Counted from the stretch's first letter, positions 15,537 to 26,162 are shown. The stretch is DNA of 64,000 nucleotides from Fusobacteria bacterium ZRK30 (GCA_024628785.1 CP102405.1:1736001-1800000), one strand, 5' to 3'. The notes: generated from the letters alone by a model not told the origin. Numbers and translations are program-made.

Positions 15537-16688
15537 ATGAAAATAATGCACCTGGGTGATCTCCACATAGGAAAAAAAGTCAACGGATATTCTATGATTG
15601 AAAATCAAAGGAATATTTTTGAACAAATATATAGTGCAATTTCAAAACATAGAGTAGAAACTGTTTTAATTGCAGGGGATATCTACGACAGATCTGTCCC
15701 TTCAGAAGAATCTATCCAACTATTGGACGATTTTTTGTCCCACCTGATCAATACATTAAAGGTCCGTGTAATCGCCATAAGCGGTAATCACGACAGTCCT
15801 GCAAGACTAGATTTTTCAAGGGGTATCCTGGCTAAACAGGGTCTTCATATCCTTGGAGAATATAAAAAACTGGTCAATAAAATAAGTGTAGATAATTTTG
15901 ATTTCTATTTGATGCCCTTTGTTACTCCCGCTGCCATAAGGAAAAAGTTTGAAACAGTTATAAAGGAGAGGGATCTGACAATCTCTACCTATGATGATAC
16001 TATGAAATTTATTGCAGGTGAAGCCTCTAAAAATTTAGATAGTAGCAGAGTTAACATAGCTCTCTATCACGGATTTGTTATCGGCAGTGGAGATGATGAA
16101 AAAGAGATAGAGAGGGAAGATTCTGTAAAGATATTAGCCATAGGAGGGAAAGAATCTGTTGCTGAAAGATATTTCTTAGACTTTGATTATACAGCCCTGG
16201 GTCACCTCCACGGCAACCGGAAGGTTAAAAGTGAAAGGGTAAGATATGCCGGCTCTCCTATCAAATACTCTTTTTCTGAAAAAAATCAAAAAAAATCACT
16301 GACTGTTATAGAGATCGACAAAAATAAATTTGATCTGGAACAAATTGAGATAAAGGATAGATATCCCATGATCGAATTAAAGGGTACTTTCGATGAAATT
16401 ATGGAAACTGATATAGATCGAGATGCATATTTGAAGATAACTCTCACTGAAAGTGTCTTGGATGCCATGAATAAGCTGAGGAGCAGATATTCTCAGATAA
16501 TGGAACTTGGAATAGAGATCTCAACTATTGATCCCATGGATAAAGATCACTCCTCCAAAGAGATCCATAAGATCCCGGCTGACCAGCTTTTTGAAGATTT
16601 GGGCCACAGTGTAGGAATCGAAATAGATGATGAGGAGATGAAACAATTAAGAGATGTCATCAATGAAATCAAGGAGGTGGCTCATTAA
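15537..16688 (+). CDS. sbcD: Exonuclease SbcCD subunit D
   Basis: The 383-residue Mre11-type nuclease subunit has all metallophosphoesterase motifs: GDLHIGK (residues 7-13), AGDIYDRSVPS, the GNHD motif in ISGNHDSPARL, YHGFVIG and LGHLHG. With SbcC it opens hairpins and double-strand ends with ATP-dependent endo/exonuclease activity, and processes palindromes and protein-blocked ends. AGGAGG precedes the ATG. Its TAA overlaps the ATG of sbcC by one base (TAATG), so the two are translationally coupled. Confidence 0.97.
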   Translation: MKIMHLGDLHIGKKVNGYSMIENQRNIFEQIYSAISKHRVETVLIAGDIYDRSVPSEESIQLLDDFLSHLINTLKVRVIAISGNHDSPARLDFSRGILAKQGLHILGEYKKLVNKISVDNFDFYLMPFVTPAAIRKKFETVIKERDLTISTYDDTMKFIAGEASKNLDSSRVNIALYHGFVIGSGDDEKEIEREDSVKILAIGGKESVAERYFLDFDYTALGHLHGNRKVKSERVRYAGSPIKYSFSEKNQKKSLTVIEIDKNKFDLEQIEIKDRYPMIELKGTFDEIMETDIDRDAYLKITLTESVLDAMNKLRSRYSQIMELGIEISTIDPMDKDHSSKEIHKIPADQLFEDLGHSVGIEIDDEEMKQLRDVINEIKEVAH

Positions 16689-19600
16689 TGAGACCTATAA
16701 GACTTAAGATGATGGGGATCGGTCCCTATGCCGGTGAGGTTGATCTTGACTTTTCAAAACTCAATGAGGAGGGGTTATTTCTTATCACCGGAGCTACAGG
16801 AGCAGGGAAAACATCTATATTTGACGGGATTACCTATGCCCTGTTCGGAAAAGCTAATTTCGATGATAATGAGAAAAAAAACGGTATAATCTGTGACTAT
16901 ATCGACGACAAGGAAAAATCTAAAGCCTATGTAGAATATACATTTGATCTGGATGGTGTCGAATACCGTGTGAAAAGAACTCCTGCATATGAATATATCA
17001 ATAGGAACGGGAAATTTTCAAAAAAAAGCGAAAGTGTGGAGATTGAATTTAAAGACGAAATCAAAACCAATAAAACACAGGTAGATAAATTTATCGAGGA
17101 AGATATTATAAAGCTTGACTATAAACAATTTAAAAAGATAATCATGCTGGCCCAGGGGTCCTTCAGTGAATTTATCAAATCCAATTCCAACCAAAAATCA
17201 GAGATACTGAAACAGATCTTCAATACCGATATCTATGAAAAGATCAGTTACAGACTAAAAGACAGGTCGGATAATATCAGGAAAAATATCTATAAAAGTA
17301 AGGGAGATCTCTTTGCTGCCTTGAGAACTTTGGAGATAGAAGATGAAGTATGGAAAATTCTCTTAAAAAATGAAGTTTTGGAATATGAGAAACTTACCAG
17401 TATAATAAGCTCAAATAAGTTTTCCTTGGAATCTCTTATAAAAGAAAAGAAAGCTGAAAAATCAAAATTAGATATTGTAGGTCTTACCAAGGAAATTGAG
17501 GAGTCTAAAATTATCAATGAGGGAATAAAGAAATTAAATTCAGCTGAGAATTCCCTTTTACTCCTTCAGCAGCAGGATAAAGATATTGAGTTTAAAAAAA
17601 ATCAAATAAAGAGAAACCAAGATGCTATGAAGATAAAGGGGGAGTGTGAAATACTTTTAGATTCTAAAAGAAATCTGGAATCTAAAAAATCAAAGTATTC
17701 AGAAGGCAGAAATACCCTTGAAAAACTGGAGGTAAACTCTAAAATAAATATTGATAATTACGATGGATTAAAAGATGAGTTGGAGGAGAAATCCAAATTT
17801 ATAAGTAAGATGAGTATTTTAGAGGGAGATCTAAAAGTTTTTATTTCCAATGAGAAAGAGGTAATTAATTTAAATAAAGAGATAAAAAAGTTAACCAGAA
17901 GACTCCGGGATACCAAAAGGAGTATTAAACATTTAAATTTTCAAAAACATCACCTTGAACACATTGAGTCCACCCTGAAAAAAGAGCTGGAGAGGAGTAA
18001 AGAAATTAATGACAATAAGGGAGTATTAGAAAAAAAACAGCTTATTTTAACTCCTATCCTGTCTAAGGCAAATGATATTTCTTTCCTTGAAGACAGGATA
18101 AAATCATTAAAAACAGATGAAAACAGACTGTTAGAGATAACTAAAGCAAAATTGAAAATTTATACTGATCTCCATAATATATGGGTTCAAAATGAAGCTT
18201 ATAACCTGTCAAAGGAGTTAGAAACAGGAAAGCCTTGTATGGTATGTGGTTCTACGACCCACCCGAACCTTCCTAAAAAACCCGCAGATTGTCCTACCAA
18301 AAGAGAATTGGATAAAAATAAAAACGAGTATGAAGTTTCCAAAGAAAGGTTAAATCTTTGTGAAGGTAATCTCCTCACATTGAAAGATCAATTAAAATCT
18401 GAAAACGCTAAATTATTAGAATTAATTACTCCTAATAATCTTCCAGGTGATAAAATCAGTCTGTTAAATTTAAAGGTAGAATACCAAGATAAAATATCTG
18501 ATCTTAACATCCAGTTAGAGACTTTGCCTACACAGGCTGACCTGGATAAAGCTATTCTAGATAAAAATGAAAATAATGATAAAATCATCCAAGCCATTGC
18601 AAAGGAAAGTAAAATCACGACCGATTTAGAAGTTTCAACTTCTCAAATAGAAGGTTTTACCCATGGCAATTTGGAGATACAAAAAAAATTCCAAGAAAAT
18701 AAACTGAATATTGAAAAGTTTGAAAAAGTTTTAGAATCTGCACAGAATAGATGTAGGGAACTTCAAACGACTATTAAAGATCTTGAAACTTTAAAAGAGG
18801 AGATTAAAACTCAAGGTATTCAGTTAAAAGCTGTTGAAGACGACATTAACAAGTTAACTAAAACTATTAAAACTCAAGAACATAGATGGAATGAAACTCT
18901 GATAAAAAATAATTTTAAAGATTTAGATGAGTATCAGTCTATACTCACTATCCTTGTAGACCCCCTGAATGAGGAGATCAAAACTTATCGTGAGGAGGTC
19001 ATCAAACAAAAAACTATAATCTCTGAATCTGAAAAATTTAAAAAAGCAGATTCGATAAATTTGGAGAAGTTAAATGAAAAAAGCAAGTTATTAACTCAGG
19101 AGATTGAGGAGATAGACAGGTTTATAAATAAAAAACAGACTAAACTGAACAGCTTTACCAATCCTGAAAAAAAACTAGATGAGAGTAGAAAGGTATTGGA
19201 AGAGAAAGAGAAACAGTATAAAATTTTTAATAAACTCTATGAGATATCAGTGGGTAAATATGGAGAAAAAAGAAATAATATAACTTTTCAAAACTATGTT
19301 TTAGCAGTTTATTTCCAAGATGTCTTAGACAGAGCTAACGACAGGCTCAGCCTAATGACAAACAATCAATACCATATGAGGCTGGATACTGCTAAAAAAG
19401 GAAATGCCGGCTCAGGATTAGAGGTAAATGTCTTCGATTCCCATACAGGAAAGGAAAGGAGCATTAAAACTCTCTCCGGAGGTGAAACTTTTAAAGCATC
19501 TATGGCTTTAGCTCTGGGATTATCCGATGTAGTACAGGCTCAAAATGGGGGGATAAAGCTCGATTCAGTCTTTATAGATGAAGGTTTTGGTACACTAGAT

Positions 19601-19762
19601 GAGGAGTCCCTCTCTGTAGCTATGGATATTTTAATGGAATTAAAAACGAGTGGTCGAACTGTGGGAATCATATCCCACGTCAATGAATTAAAGCAGACAA
19701 TAACCAGCCAGATCAAAGTAGAAAAAACTATTAGGGGAAGTAAGGCAGAGGTTATCTACTAA
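16688..19762 (+). CDS. sbcC: Exonuclease SbcCD subunit C (SMC-like ATPase)
   Basis: This 1024-residue Rad50-type ATPase has the Walker A motif GATGAGKTS near residue 34, a Q-loop (MLAQGSFSEF), a very long coiled coil, and the zinc hook CMVCGSTTHPNLP near residues 516-528 that joins two SbcC molecules. The C-terminal part has the ABC signature TLSGGETFKAS, Walker B SVFIDEGFGTLD and the H-loop ISHVNEL. It dimerises and controls the SbcD nuclease. Length and motifs are normal. A terminator follows directly. Confidence 0.97.
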   Translation: MRPIRLKMMGIGPYAGEVDLDFSKLNEEGLFLITGATGAGKTSIFDGITYALFGKANFDDNEKKNGIICDYIDDKEKSKAYVEYTFDLDGVEYRVKRTPAYEYINRNGKFSKKSESVEIEFKDEIKTNKTQVDKFIEEDIIKLDYKQFKKIIMLAQGSFSEFIKSNSNQKSEILKQIFNTDIYEKISYRLKDRSDNIRKNIYKSKGDLFAALRTLEIEDEVWKILLKNEVLEYEKLTSIISSNKFSLESLIKEKKAEKSKLDIVGLTKEIEESKIINEGIKKLNSAENSLLLLQQQDKDIEFKKNQIKRNQDAMKIKGECEILLDSKRNLESKKSKYSEGRNTLEKLEVNSKINIDNYDGLKDELEEKSKFISKMSILEGDLKVFISNEKEVINLNKEIKKLTRRLRDTKRSIKHLNFQKHHLEHIESTLKKELERSKEINDNKGVLEKKQLILTPILSKANDISFLEDRIKSLKTDENRLLEITKAKLKIYTDLHNIWVQNEAYNLSKELETGKPCMVCGSTTHPNLPKKPADCPTKRELDKNKNEYEVSKERLNLCEGNLLTLKDQLKSENAKLLELITPNNLPGDKISLLNLKVEYQDKISDLNIQLETLPTQADLDKAILDKNENNDKIIQAIAKESKITTDLEVSTSQIEGFTHGNLEIQKKFQENKLNIEKFEKVLESAQNRCRELQTTIKDLETLKEEIKTQGIQLKAVEDDINKLTKTIKTQEHRWNETLIKNNFKDLDEYQSILTILVDPLNEEIKTYREEVIKQKTIISESEKFKKADSINLEKLNEKSKLLTQEIEEIDRFINKKQTKLNSFTNPEKKLDESRKVLEEKEKQYKIFNKLYEISVGKYGEKRNNITFQNYVLAVYFQDVLDRANDRLSLMTNNQYHMRLDTAKKGNAGSGLEVNVFDSHTGKERSIKTLSGGETFKASMALALGLSDVVQAQNGGIKLDSVFIDEGFGTLDEESLSVAMDILMELKTSGRTVGIISHVNELKQTITSQIKVEKTIRGSKAEVIY

Positions 19763-19773
19763 AAAACAAAATT

Positions 19774-19810
19774 TAAAAGCTTGTTTCCTACGGGTCTCAA
19801 GCTTTTTTTA
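19774..19810 (+). terminator. Intrinsic terminator after sbcDC
   Basis: AAAAGCTTG / CAAGCTTTTTTT hairpin with about a 14-base loop, 12 bases past the sbcC stop codon. Confidence 0.8.
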
Positions 19811-19967
19811 TTTTCATTCCCTCAAAAAAATTAAATAAAACATCCATACTTCTGAAACTAAAATATCCTATTTGAAATTTATTTTTTATTCAGAAAAAAT
19901 TAAGCAGGATAAAACAAGTCTTTTCTCTAAATTATAATAAAGACTTTGTTTTCAGGGGAGGATGATT

Positions 19968-22900
19968 ATGAAAAAAATATATAAGATTATTCTACTATCT
20001 CTAGGTACAATTGTATTTCTTTTGATGATAGGTACAAACCTTATTTTAAAAGGAGTAGTCACTTCATATTTAGAAAGTAGTCTAAACAGAAGAGTAACTA
20101 TTAGCAGTCTCTGGTTAAACCCTTTCACAGGTACTCTTTTTTCCCGTAATGTGACTATATGGAACGGGGAAGAGCAACCACTGCTGTCTCTCAAATCCAT
20201 AGAGATAAATACCGATCCTCTTAAACTTTTTAGAAGAAAACTCTCTATAAGTGAGGTCCGCCTCATTGAACCTGCTTTAAACCTTATTAGTTTAGAAGAT
20301 AACTCAAAAGATAATACTGAAACTTCTCCAAAAATAAAAGAGTCGGCTTCTACGGCCTCTTCACAAGGCTTTTTAAGAGAGGTAGAAGTTCACAATATTG
20401 CAATAGAAAACCTGACTTTTATCAGGCCAGATGGGATATTAAAATCAATGAATACAATAACCCTTAAGGTTCCTGAATCTACCTATGAAAACAATGACTT
20501 GGACCTGTCTGCTAATCTAAATATCTTAGGCAGCGGACTCGTTGATATAAAAATTAAAGTTAATACAAAAACCGGTCTGTTAAACACCTCGTTGGTCTCC
20601 CAGGGATTTCACTTAAATAACACCTTTTCTTCCAAGGAAAAAGGTGACCTTAGTTTATCTGGGAATATTAAAGGTAATATCTTTATTCAAGGTAACTACC
20701 TGAAAAAAATATTTCAGGCAGGAGGAAATATAATCGGTTCAAATATCCTTGTTGAAGATGAAAAGGGCGAACAGGTTCTAAACTCTGAACATATCTTTGT
20801 CGACCTGGAAAGTCTGACCATTCCCGAGATATCCTTAAACCTAAAAAAAGTAGAAATAAAAAACACCCAAAGCAGCTTATCTATTTTTCAAAAAGAAAAA
20901 AAGGGGTCTACCCCTGAGAAAAAACAGGAAATCAGTCCAAAATCTGCAGGGATGAAAAGTCCCCTACTAAAAGATATAAGGATAGATGAGTTTATCATTA
21001 AAAGATCTTCCCTTTCTTACAGAGATCTTATATTTACAGACATCGATTTAGATCTCAAGGATCTGAGAAATGTTCCTCAGAATAAGTCATCTGCTGCACT
21101 TTCCTTTACCCTTAACAACACCATAAATTTTTCATCTCAGTCCCTTGTTGAGGTCTTGGATTATTCCATGGGATTTGATCCCCTTAAATCTCTTATTTTT
21201 AAAGGAAACTTTACATTGGATACCCCATCTTTGGCACTTCCTGATTCTATTCAAAAGAATCTCCCATATGAGGCTGAGATCAAAAATGTTAATCTCAAAG
21301 GAAATTATTCCTATAACTATCCCAATATCACATTAAAGTCAGATATATTTACCGAAGATCTAAAACTCATAGGAAAGAAGACCCAGCTTCATAATATTCT
21401 GCTTAAATCTCTTTCCGGTAAGGTCTCTTCGGCGTATAATTTAGATGATAACTCCTACTCCCTCTCCGGTCCACTAGATCTAAAAATACTTAATATCAAA
21501 GATAAAAAAGGTCAGAATTTTTTTAATGGAGATCTCGCAGTTGCAGTGAGTAGTTTGAATAAGAAAAAAATTATTTTAGACTCAGTGAAGTTTAGCAGCT
21601 TTTTTTTAGATTTAAATACAAAAATATCTCCTGAAGATTCTAAAAGTTCTCCTGCAGAAGAAGCTACCTCCCAAGGTGATAAGTCACTTTCTAAAGAAGA
21701 GGAAATTGAAGTTGTGATAGACAGTCTTAAGTTGAGAAAGGGTCGGATAGTTACAGGGGATCTCTCCTTTGAAAATGTCTATCTCAATGGAAATAATATA
21801 TCCAATAAAAAAATTAATTCAAATTTTGTAGTTGATATACTTATAAATAGTTCCGCTTCCTTAAAGGGAGACTTGAATATAAAGTTAGACGATATAGATA
21901 TGTTGTCAGATCTCAAGGCAAAGGGGAATATATCTATTTCAAATTTAGACCTTAAGATATTGACCCCTTATATCGAAATGCTTCCTTATAAGTTGAATGG
22001 AATTATCAATTATTCATCTTTTTTAGATTATTCAAAGGATAGTATGAGTTCCAAGGGAAGTTTTTCTGCCTCTGATCTCTACATAAAAAAATCTGATTCT
22101 ATGGAAATGTTTATAGAAAATATTCGTTCTAAGATGGATTTCAGATTAAAAAAAGAGGAAGTCACTCTTTTAAAAAGCAATTTCTCTTTTTTGAATCTAA
22201 ATGGAAAAATAAAAGATGAAACTAAGTTTAAAATATCTAAAGGTGATATAGGTGTGAAGGAGCTATCTCCTAAAACAATAAAATTTGGCTCCATCTCCCT
22301 GACCTCACCCATGATAGACCTAAGAGAACCTCCTAAAGAGTCCGGTGATATAAAAGTGTCTTCAAAAATTCCCGATGAACAAAAGGAGAAAAAACCTCTT
22401 CCTGTAATATCAGCTTCAAAAATTAAAATTAAAAATGGAAAAGTTACCTACAGGGGACTGAAAAAAACATCGGTTTATGACAATATAGGAATCTCAGCTG
22501 TAAACTTTACCACTGAAAAAAATAAAAGATTTTCTATAGATGCAGGTTTTTCCATTATAGGAATAGAAAAAATACAGCTCAACGGAAATCTTACCCTGAA
22601 GGAAGATTGGGATTTTTCACCTAAGACACTTACCTTTAGCGGAGTTTTCAATGTTACTAAGTTAAAAATACCTGATTTTAACAATTACCTCAGAAAAAGC
22701 CTTCCCAACGAGTTTGACGGGGGACTTCTGTCGTCCAAAGGAAAGGTTAATGTGAAAGCCGGTCAATTAGATTCAGAGCATGATATAACCATCTCAAAGG
22801 TGGTATTGGGAAAATCTACCGGTTATTCCAAGGAAATTCCTCTAGGATCTATAATAAAAGTTCTTATTGATAAATATGGAAATATCAATCTCACCCTTCC

Positions 22901-23384
22901 TATAACCGGTGACCTTACAAATCCAAAGTTAGGTATAACCACAATTGTTTCCAGTAGTCTTATGAGTGGTCTGGTAAAAGCAGCCAGATCTCCTCAGACT
23001 ATAATTTCCAAGATCCTCCCCTTGGAAAATAACGAGATCAAGACCATTTACTTTCAATACCTTTCAAATGAATTGAGTAAATTAGAGAGAGACAAACTGA
23101 GTGAAATTGTAAATATACTTACAGAAAATCCAAACTCTAAGGTTACCTTTACCCTCTATACCAATAATAATATAGAAAAGAATCTTATAGCCACCAAATC
23201 CATCACCGGTATCCTCTCAGGCCAGAGAATAGGTTCAAAAATGACCTTAGAAGATCTCATGGAGGAGAGAAAACAATATATCCTGAACTTCTTTACAAAT
23301 AGGGTTTCTTCCAAAAGAATCGAAATAAAAATCTCTAAAGACAGTCGGTCACTTCCCCAGGCTAAGGTGGATTTTAAGGAGTAA
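19968..23384 (+). CDS. AsmA/DUF748-family envelope protein
   Basis: The product (about 1138 residues) starts with a membrane anchor, MKKIYKIILLSLGTIVFLLMIGTNLIL, then GVVTSYLESSLNRRVTISSLWLNPFTGTL, the classic N-terminal block of AsmA-like/DUF748 proteins. The rest is repetitive beta-rich sequence (LNLKGNYSY, LNLNGKI, VTYRGLKKTSVYDN) with low-complexity KES/PEKK linkers, as in proteins thought to bridge inner and outer membranes in lipid transfer (AsmA, YhdP, TamB). The C-terminal part (about 1060-1130) has FTLYTNNN... resembling an OmpA-like tail without a clear binding motif. ATG 19968 is chosen because GGGGAGG abuts the ATG at 19962. Its presence supports a diderm host. Confidence 0.88.
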   Translation: MKKIYKIILLSLGTIVFLLMIGTNLILKGVVTSYLESSLNRRVTISSLWLNPFTGTLFSRNVTIWNGEEQPLLSLKSIEINTDPLKLFRRKLSISEVRLIEPALNLISLEDNSKDNTETSPKIKESASTASSQGFLREVEVHNIAIENLTFIRPDGILKSMNTITLKVPESTYENNDLDLSANLNILGSGLVDIKIKVNTKTGLLNTSLVSQGFHLNNTFSSKEKGDLSLSGNIKGNIFIQGNYLKKIFQAGGNIIGSNILVEDEKGEQVLNSEHIFVDLESLTIPEISLNLKKVEIKNTQSSLSIFQKEKKGSTPEKKQEISPKSAGMKSPLLKDIRIDEFIIKRSSLSYRDLIFTDIDLDLKDLRNVPQNKSSAALSFTLNNTINFSSQSLVEVLDYSMGFDPLKSLIFKGNFTLDTPSLALPDSIQKNLPYEAEIKNVNLKGNYSYNYPNITLKSDIFTEDLKLIGKKTQLHNILLKSLSGKVSSAYNLDDNSYSLSGPLDLKILNIKDKKGQNFFNGDLAVAVSSLNKKKIILDSVKFSSFFLDLNTKISPEDSKSSPAEEATSQGDKSLSKEEEIEVVIDSLKLRKGRIVTGDLSFENVYLNGNNISNKKINSNFVVDILINSSASLKGDLNIKLDDIDMLSDLKAKGNISISNLDLKILTPYIEMLPYKLNGIINYSSFLDYSKDSMSSKGSFSASDLYIKKSDSMEMFIENIRSKMDFRLKKEEVTLLKSNFSFLNLNGKIKDETKFKISKGDIGVKELSPKTIKFGSISLTSPMIDLREPPKESGDIKVSSKIPDEQKEKKPLPVISASKIKIKNGKVTYRGLKKTSVYDNIGISAVNFTTEKNKRFSIDAGFSIIGIEKIQLNGNLTLKEDWDFSPKTLTFSGVFNVTKLKIPDFNNYLRKSLPNEFDGGLLSSKGKVNVKAGQLDSEHDITISKVVLGKSTGYSKEIPLGSIIKVLIDKYGNINLTLPITGDLTNPKLGITTIVSSSLMSGLVKAARSPQTIISKILPLENNEIKTIYFQYLSNELSKLERDKLSEIVNILTENPNSKVTFTLYTNNNIEKNLIATKSITGILSGQRIGSKMTLEDLMEERKQYILNFFTNRVSSKRIEIKISKDSRSLPQAKVDFKE

Positions 23385-23402
23385 AAATTATAATTTTATT
23401 TT

Positions 23403-23443
23403 AAAAGAGCAAGTCGACAGATTAAATCGACTTGCTCTTTTTT
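23403..23443. terminator. Bidirectional terminator
   Basis: AAAAGAGCAAGTCGA / TCGACTTGCTCTTTTTT stem between the convergent DUF748 and AGCS genes. Confidence 0.9.
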
Positions 23444-23449
23444 ATTATC

Positions 23450-24988
23450 CTATGATATTTTTAATTCTGCTGCTCCCTCTTCAACTATTACTGTGTCTCT
23501 TCCTTCTCTTCTTATTTCATCCCAGACAGCAAATTCTCCTTGAATTCCAATCTTATTCGGATTAAAGTCCCACTCATCTTCTCTGTTTTCCTTCATTCTT
23601 AATTTATAATCTTTCAGACAGGCAATCGCCGGTTTATGCATGATTAAAATTCCTACTATGTTTATCCATGCCATTATTCCTATTCCGATATCTCCAAAGG
23701 TCCAAGCCATTCCTCCTGCTGCTACAGAACCTGAAAATGTAAACCCAAGATATACTAATTTTGAAACAAACCTGATTTTTTTCCCTTTTTCACTGCCCTT
23801 AGTTAGATAAACTAATGCTGTATCTCCATTCCAGAAAAACGCTAATAGTGTAGTAAAGGCAAAGAATACAATAGCTATGGCAACTATATATGCACCATAC
23901 CCAATACCGATATCTAAAGCTGTAGATGTATTAGCTGCTCCTACTGTTCCCATACTCATACTAGAGGTTGCACCCTTTCCTGCATAAATTACCTTACCGG
24001 TAACTCCATCAAAAACCTTATATGCTCCTGTAATGATAATCATCAAGGCTGTAGCTGTACATACAAATATCGAATCGATGTAGATAGAAAATGCCTGTAT
24101 CAATCCCTGCTTTGCAGGATGCGATGTGTCCGCTGCTGCTGCTGAAGCTGGTCCGGTCCCCTGGCCTGCTTCATTTGAATAAATACCTCTTTTTACACCC
24201 CAAGATATTGCTGCACCGGCAATCCCTGCAAAAGCCTCTTCTTTTCCAAATGCAGATTTAACTATTAAAGTCAGTGATGGGATGATATCCCCAGCATTGA
24301 GTGCCAACACTATCACTGCAATGATGATATATATTACTGCCATAAATGGAACCACTATCCCGGCAAACTTCGCTAACCTCTTAGCTCCACCAAAAACAAT
24401 GACACTTAAAAATCCTACAATAATTAATCCTGTCACCCACTCTGGAACTCCTACTGCTGTTTTTAAACTTCCTGCGATTACATTTGATTGAGTAGACGGC
24501 ATACATATAAGCATAGCCAGCACTGTAGATAAGGCAAATAAATTTCCATACCAGGTCTTCCCGCCTAATAATCCTTTTTTAAAGTAATAAGCAGGTCCTC
24601 CTCTGTATCCACCTTCAAATTTTTCTTTATATAATTGTCCCAATGTAGATTCCACATATGATGATGCAGCGCCTAATAATGAGATTACCCATAACCAAAA
24701 TATAGACCCGGGTCCTCCCAATGCTATGGCTGTAGCTACTCCTGCAATGTTTCCAGTTCCTACCCTTCCAGAAACCGACATACACATGGCTTCAAATCCG
24801 CTTATTGAATCCTCTGATTTCTCTCCCTCCTTAACATCTTTTCCCAATAATAGCCTTATCATCTCTTTAATCATCATAAATTGAACACCGCTTGTTTTTA
24901 GTGTAAAGAATAGTCCTGCACCTAAACAAAGATATACAAGTACCGGTGACCAAACAATACTATTTAACCCATTAATTATAACTTCCAT
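23450..24988 (-). CDS. AGCS-family sodium:alanine/glycine symporter (copy 1)
   Basis: The 512-residue integral membrane protein belongs to the alanine/glycine:cation symporter family; it imports Ala or Gly with Na+ (or H+). Family signatures include GFEAMCMSVSGRVGTGNIAGVATAI near the N-terminus, the PGSIFWLWVISLLGAASSYVESTL block, and GVKRGIYSNEAGQGTGPASAAAA. About ten or more membrane helices are visible; the C-terminal tail is cytosolic and acidic. The ATG at 24988 has GGAGGT five bases upstream; a longer frame from TTG would overlap that site. A nearly identical copy lies at 54199-55737, differing at only a few residues. Promoter assigned at 25052-25081. Confidence 0.95.
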   Translation of the reverse strand: MEVIINGLNSIVWSPVLVYLCLGAGLFFTLKTSGVQFMMIKEMIRLLLGKDVKEGEKSEDSISGFEAMCMSVSGRVGTGNIAGVATAIALGGPGSIFWLWVISLLGAASSYVESTLGQLYKEKFEGGYRGGPAYYFKKGLLGGKTWYGNLFALSTVLAMLICMPSTQSNVIAGSLKTAVGVPEWVTGLIIVGFLSVIVFGGAKRLAKFAGIVVPFMAVIYIIIAVIVLALNAGDIIPSLTLIVKSAFGKEEAFAGIAGAAISWGVKRGIYSNEAGQGTGPASAAAADTSHPAKQGLIQAFSIYIDSIFVCTATALMIIITGAYKVFDGVTGKVIYAGKGATSSMSMGTVGAANTSTALDIGIGYGAYIVAIAIVFFAFTTLLAFFWNGDTALVYLTKGSEKGKKIRFVSKLVYLGFTFSGSVAAGGMAWTFGDIGIGIMAWINIVGILIMHKPAIACLKDYKLRMKENREDEWDFNPNKIGIQGEFAVWDEIRREGRDTVIVEEGAAELKIS

Positions 24989-25051
24989 TGAAACCTCCAA
25001 AGTAATTTTGTTAAGAAATATAAATTCTTAATTTTTTTATTTACTAATAGA

Positions 25052-25081
25052 AGTTTAGCTTCACTTTCTACTTAATGTCAA
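25052..25081 (-). promoter_or_regulatory. Promoter of AGCS copy 1
   Basis: On the minus strand TTGACA (25081-25076) and TAAACT (25057-25052), spacer 18. The same boxes and the surrounding AAGTGA-GCTAAACTT sequence occur upstream of the second AGCS copy, which supports the call. Confidence 0.72.
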
Positions 25082-25683
25082 ACCTAAAACAGAACAAGCT
25101 ATCTCGTTTCAGTTCATTCGTAACGAGTTAGATCCCTTTGATTGTGATTTTTTTGTCAAAAAATAATTTTTTTTAACAAAAGAAGGTTAAGACTAATGTT
25201 TAAGTACAGAAATACTAAAATTATATAACTGATGAGTGATAAAAATAGAACTACGGGAACTTAAATATTTAAAATCTAAACTATTAATTTTATTTATTTT
25301 ATTTTGATCTAATCATCAATAGATCTCTAAGTTTATTATAATTCCTGTTGTAGCCACCAATTACTATATTGATCTCTACAGTTATATTTAATTTAGCCTA
25401 ATATAGGATATTTTTACCACTTTTTTTATTTCTATTAAAATTATACAATAAAATGGTATTAAATTGTGAAATGATCTATTTTATTTTACTTCGGTTTTAG
25501 CCTTTTTATAAGTTTTCTTTAATTAAGTGAAAGAGGTAACAATTCATTTAGATTTTAATTTTTTTTATTTTCATACTTTTCTAATCTTTTTCTAATGTGA
25601 TTATAATAAAGGCTAACCAATTTCTAATTTTAAAAGTGTTTGTTCACTTTTACTGTTACATTTGTGCTTTTTTCAACACAATA
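25082..25683. other. AT-rich intergenic stretch
   Basis: No credible ORF. An imperfect hairpin (CTCGTT / AACGAG) lies just upstream of the AGCS promoter. A section near 25370-25410 resembles 56145-56185 upstream of the second AGCS copy, so this is the diverged upstream half of the duplication. Confidence 0.5.
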
Positions 25684-25732
25684 AAAAACCTCCAAATTAA
25701 TGTAATTATAGGTTACACTAATTTAAAGGTTT
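25684..25732 (-). terminator. Terminator of the MazG-like gene
   Basis: On the minus strand AAACCT-AAATTA-TGTAA pairs, with small bulges, with TTACA-TAATTT-AGGTTT and runs into a T tract. About 80% of this 50-base sequence recurs at 60078-60128, also just after a minus-strand gene. Confidence 0.7.
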
Positions 25733-25813
25733 ATATACAATATGAGACAGCCTCTCTTATATATATCTACTATTTACAATAGCAGCCTCCTTAGATATTA
25801 GACATTCTCAGCT

Positions 25814-26134
25814 TTATACCTTGTTTTTTTCAACTTTTTCTAAAATTATTCTCCTTTTAAATGCTCCCCGTTTTCTATCTTTTTCTATCCTGGCTTTTTC
25901 AATTTTATCCTCACTAAAACCATAATAATCTCCTAAGGCCCTTAAAACTTCCAATATATCTGCCATCTCTTCTATAGATGGAGTTTCATAAAATTCTTCT
26001 ACCTCCTCATTAATCTTAGCTCTCAAAGCTTCTAAGTATTCTTTATCACCTGCAATATGGCAATGATATTTTTCACCATTTTCTTCAATTATCTCAGGTA
26101 TCTTATCCCTAATTAATTTATTATATATTTTCAT
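25814..26134 (-). CDS. Nucleoside triphosphate pyrophosphohydrolase (MazG-like)
   Basis: The 106-residue product starts YNKLIRDKIPEIIEENG and has the EExxE...ExxD metal motif of the all-alpha NTP pyrophosphatase superfamily (KINEEVEEFYETPSIEEMADILEVLRAL, residues about 42-69). Such house-cleaning enzymes hydrolyse non-canonical NTPs to NMP and pyrophosphate. Length fits the short single-domain group often annotated as phosphoribosyl-ATP pyrophosphohydrolase-like. AGGAGG precedes the ATG. A GNAT gene fragment lies directly upstream on the same strand. Confidence 0.85.
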   Translation of the reverse strand: MKIYNKLIRDKIPEIIEENGEKYHCHIAGDKEYLEALRAKINEEVEEFYETPSIEEMADILEVLRALGDYYGFSEDKIEKARIEKDRKRGAFKRRIILEKVEKNKV

Positions 26135-26162
26135 TTTAAACCTCCTAATGTTTAATACCCTT

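Noticed and set aside
24989-25160. Glycine riboswitch upstream of the AGCS symporter
   Set aside because: None of the conserved glycine-aptamer blocks is present; only a promoter and a modest hairpin are visible.
25597-25782. 61-codon plus-strand ORF
   Set aside because: No ribosome site, overlaps the terminator of the MazG-like gene, and the sequence looks like translated AT-rich DNA.
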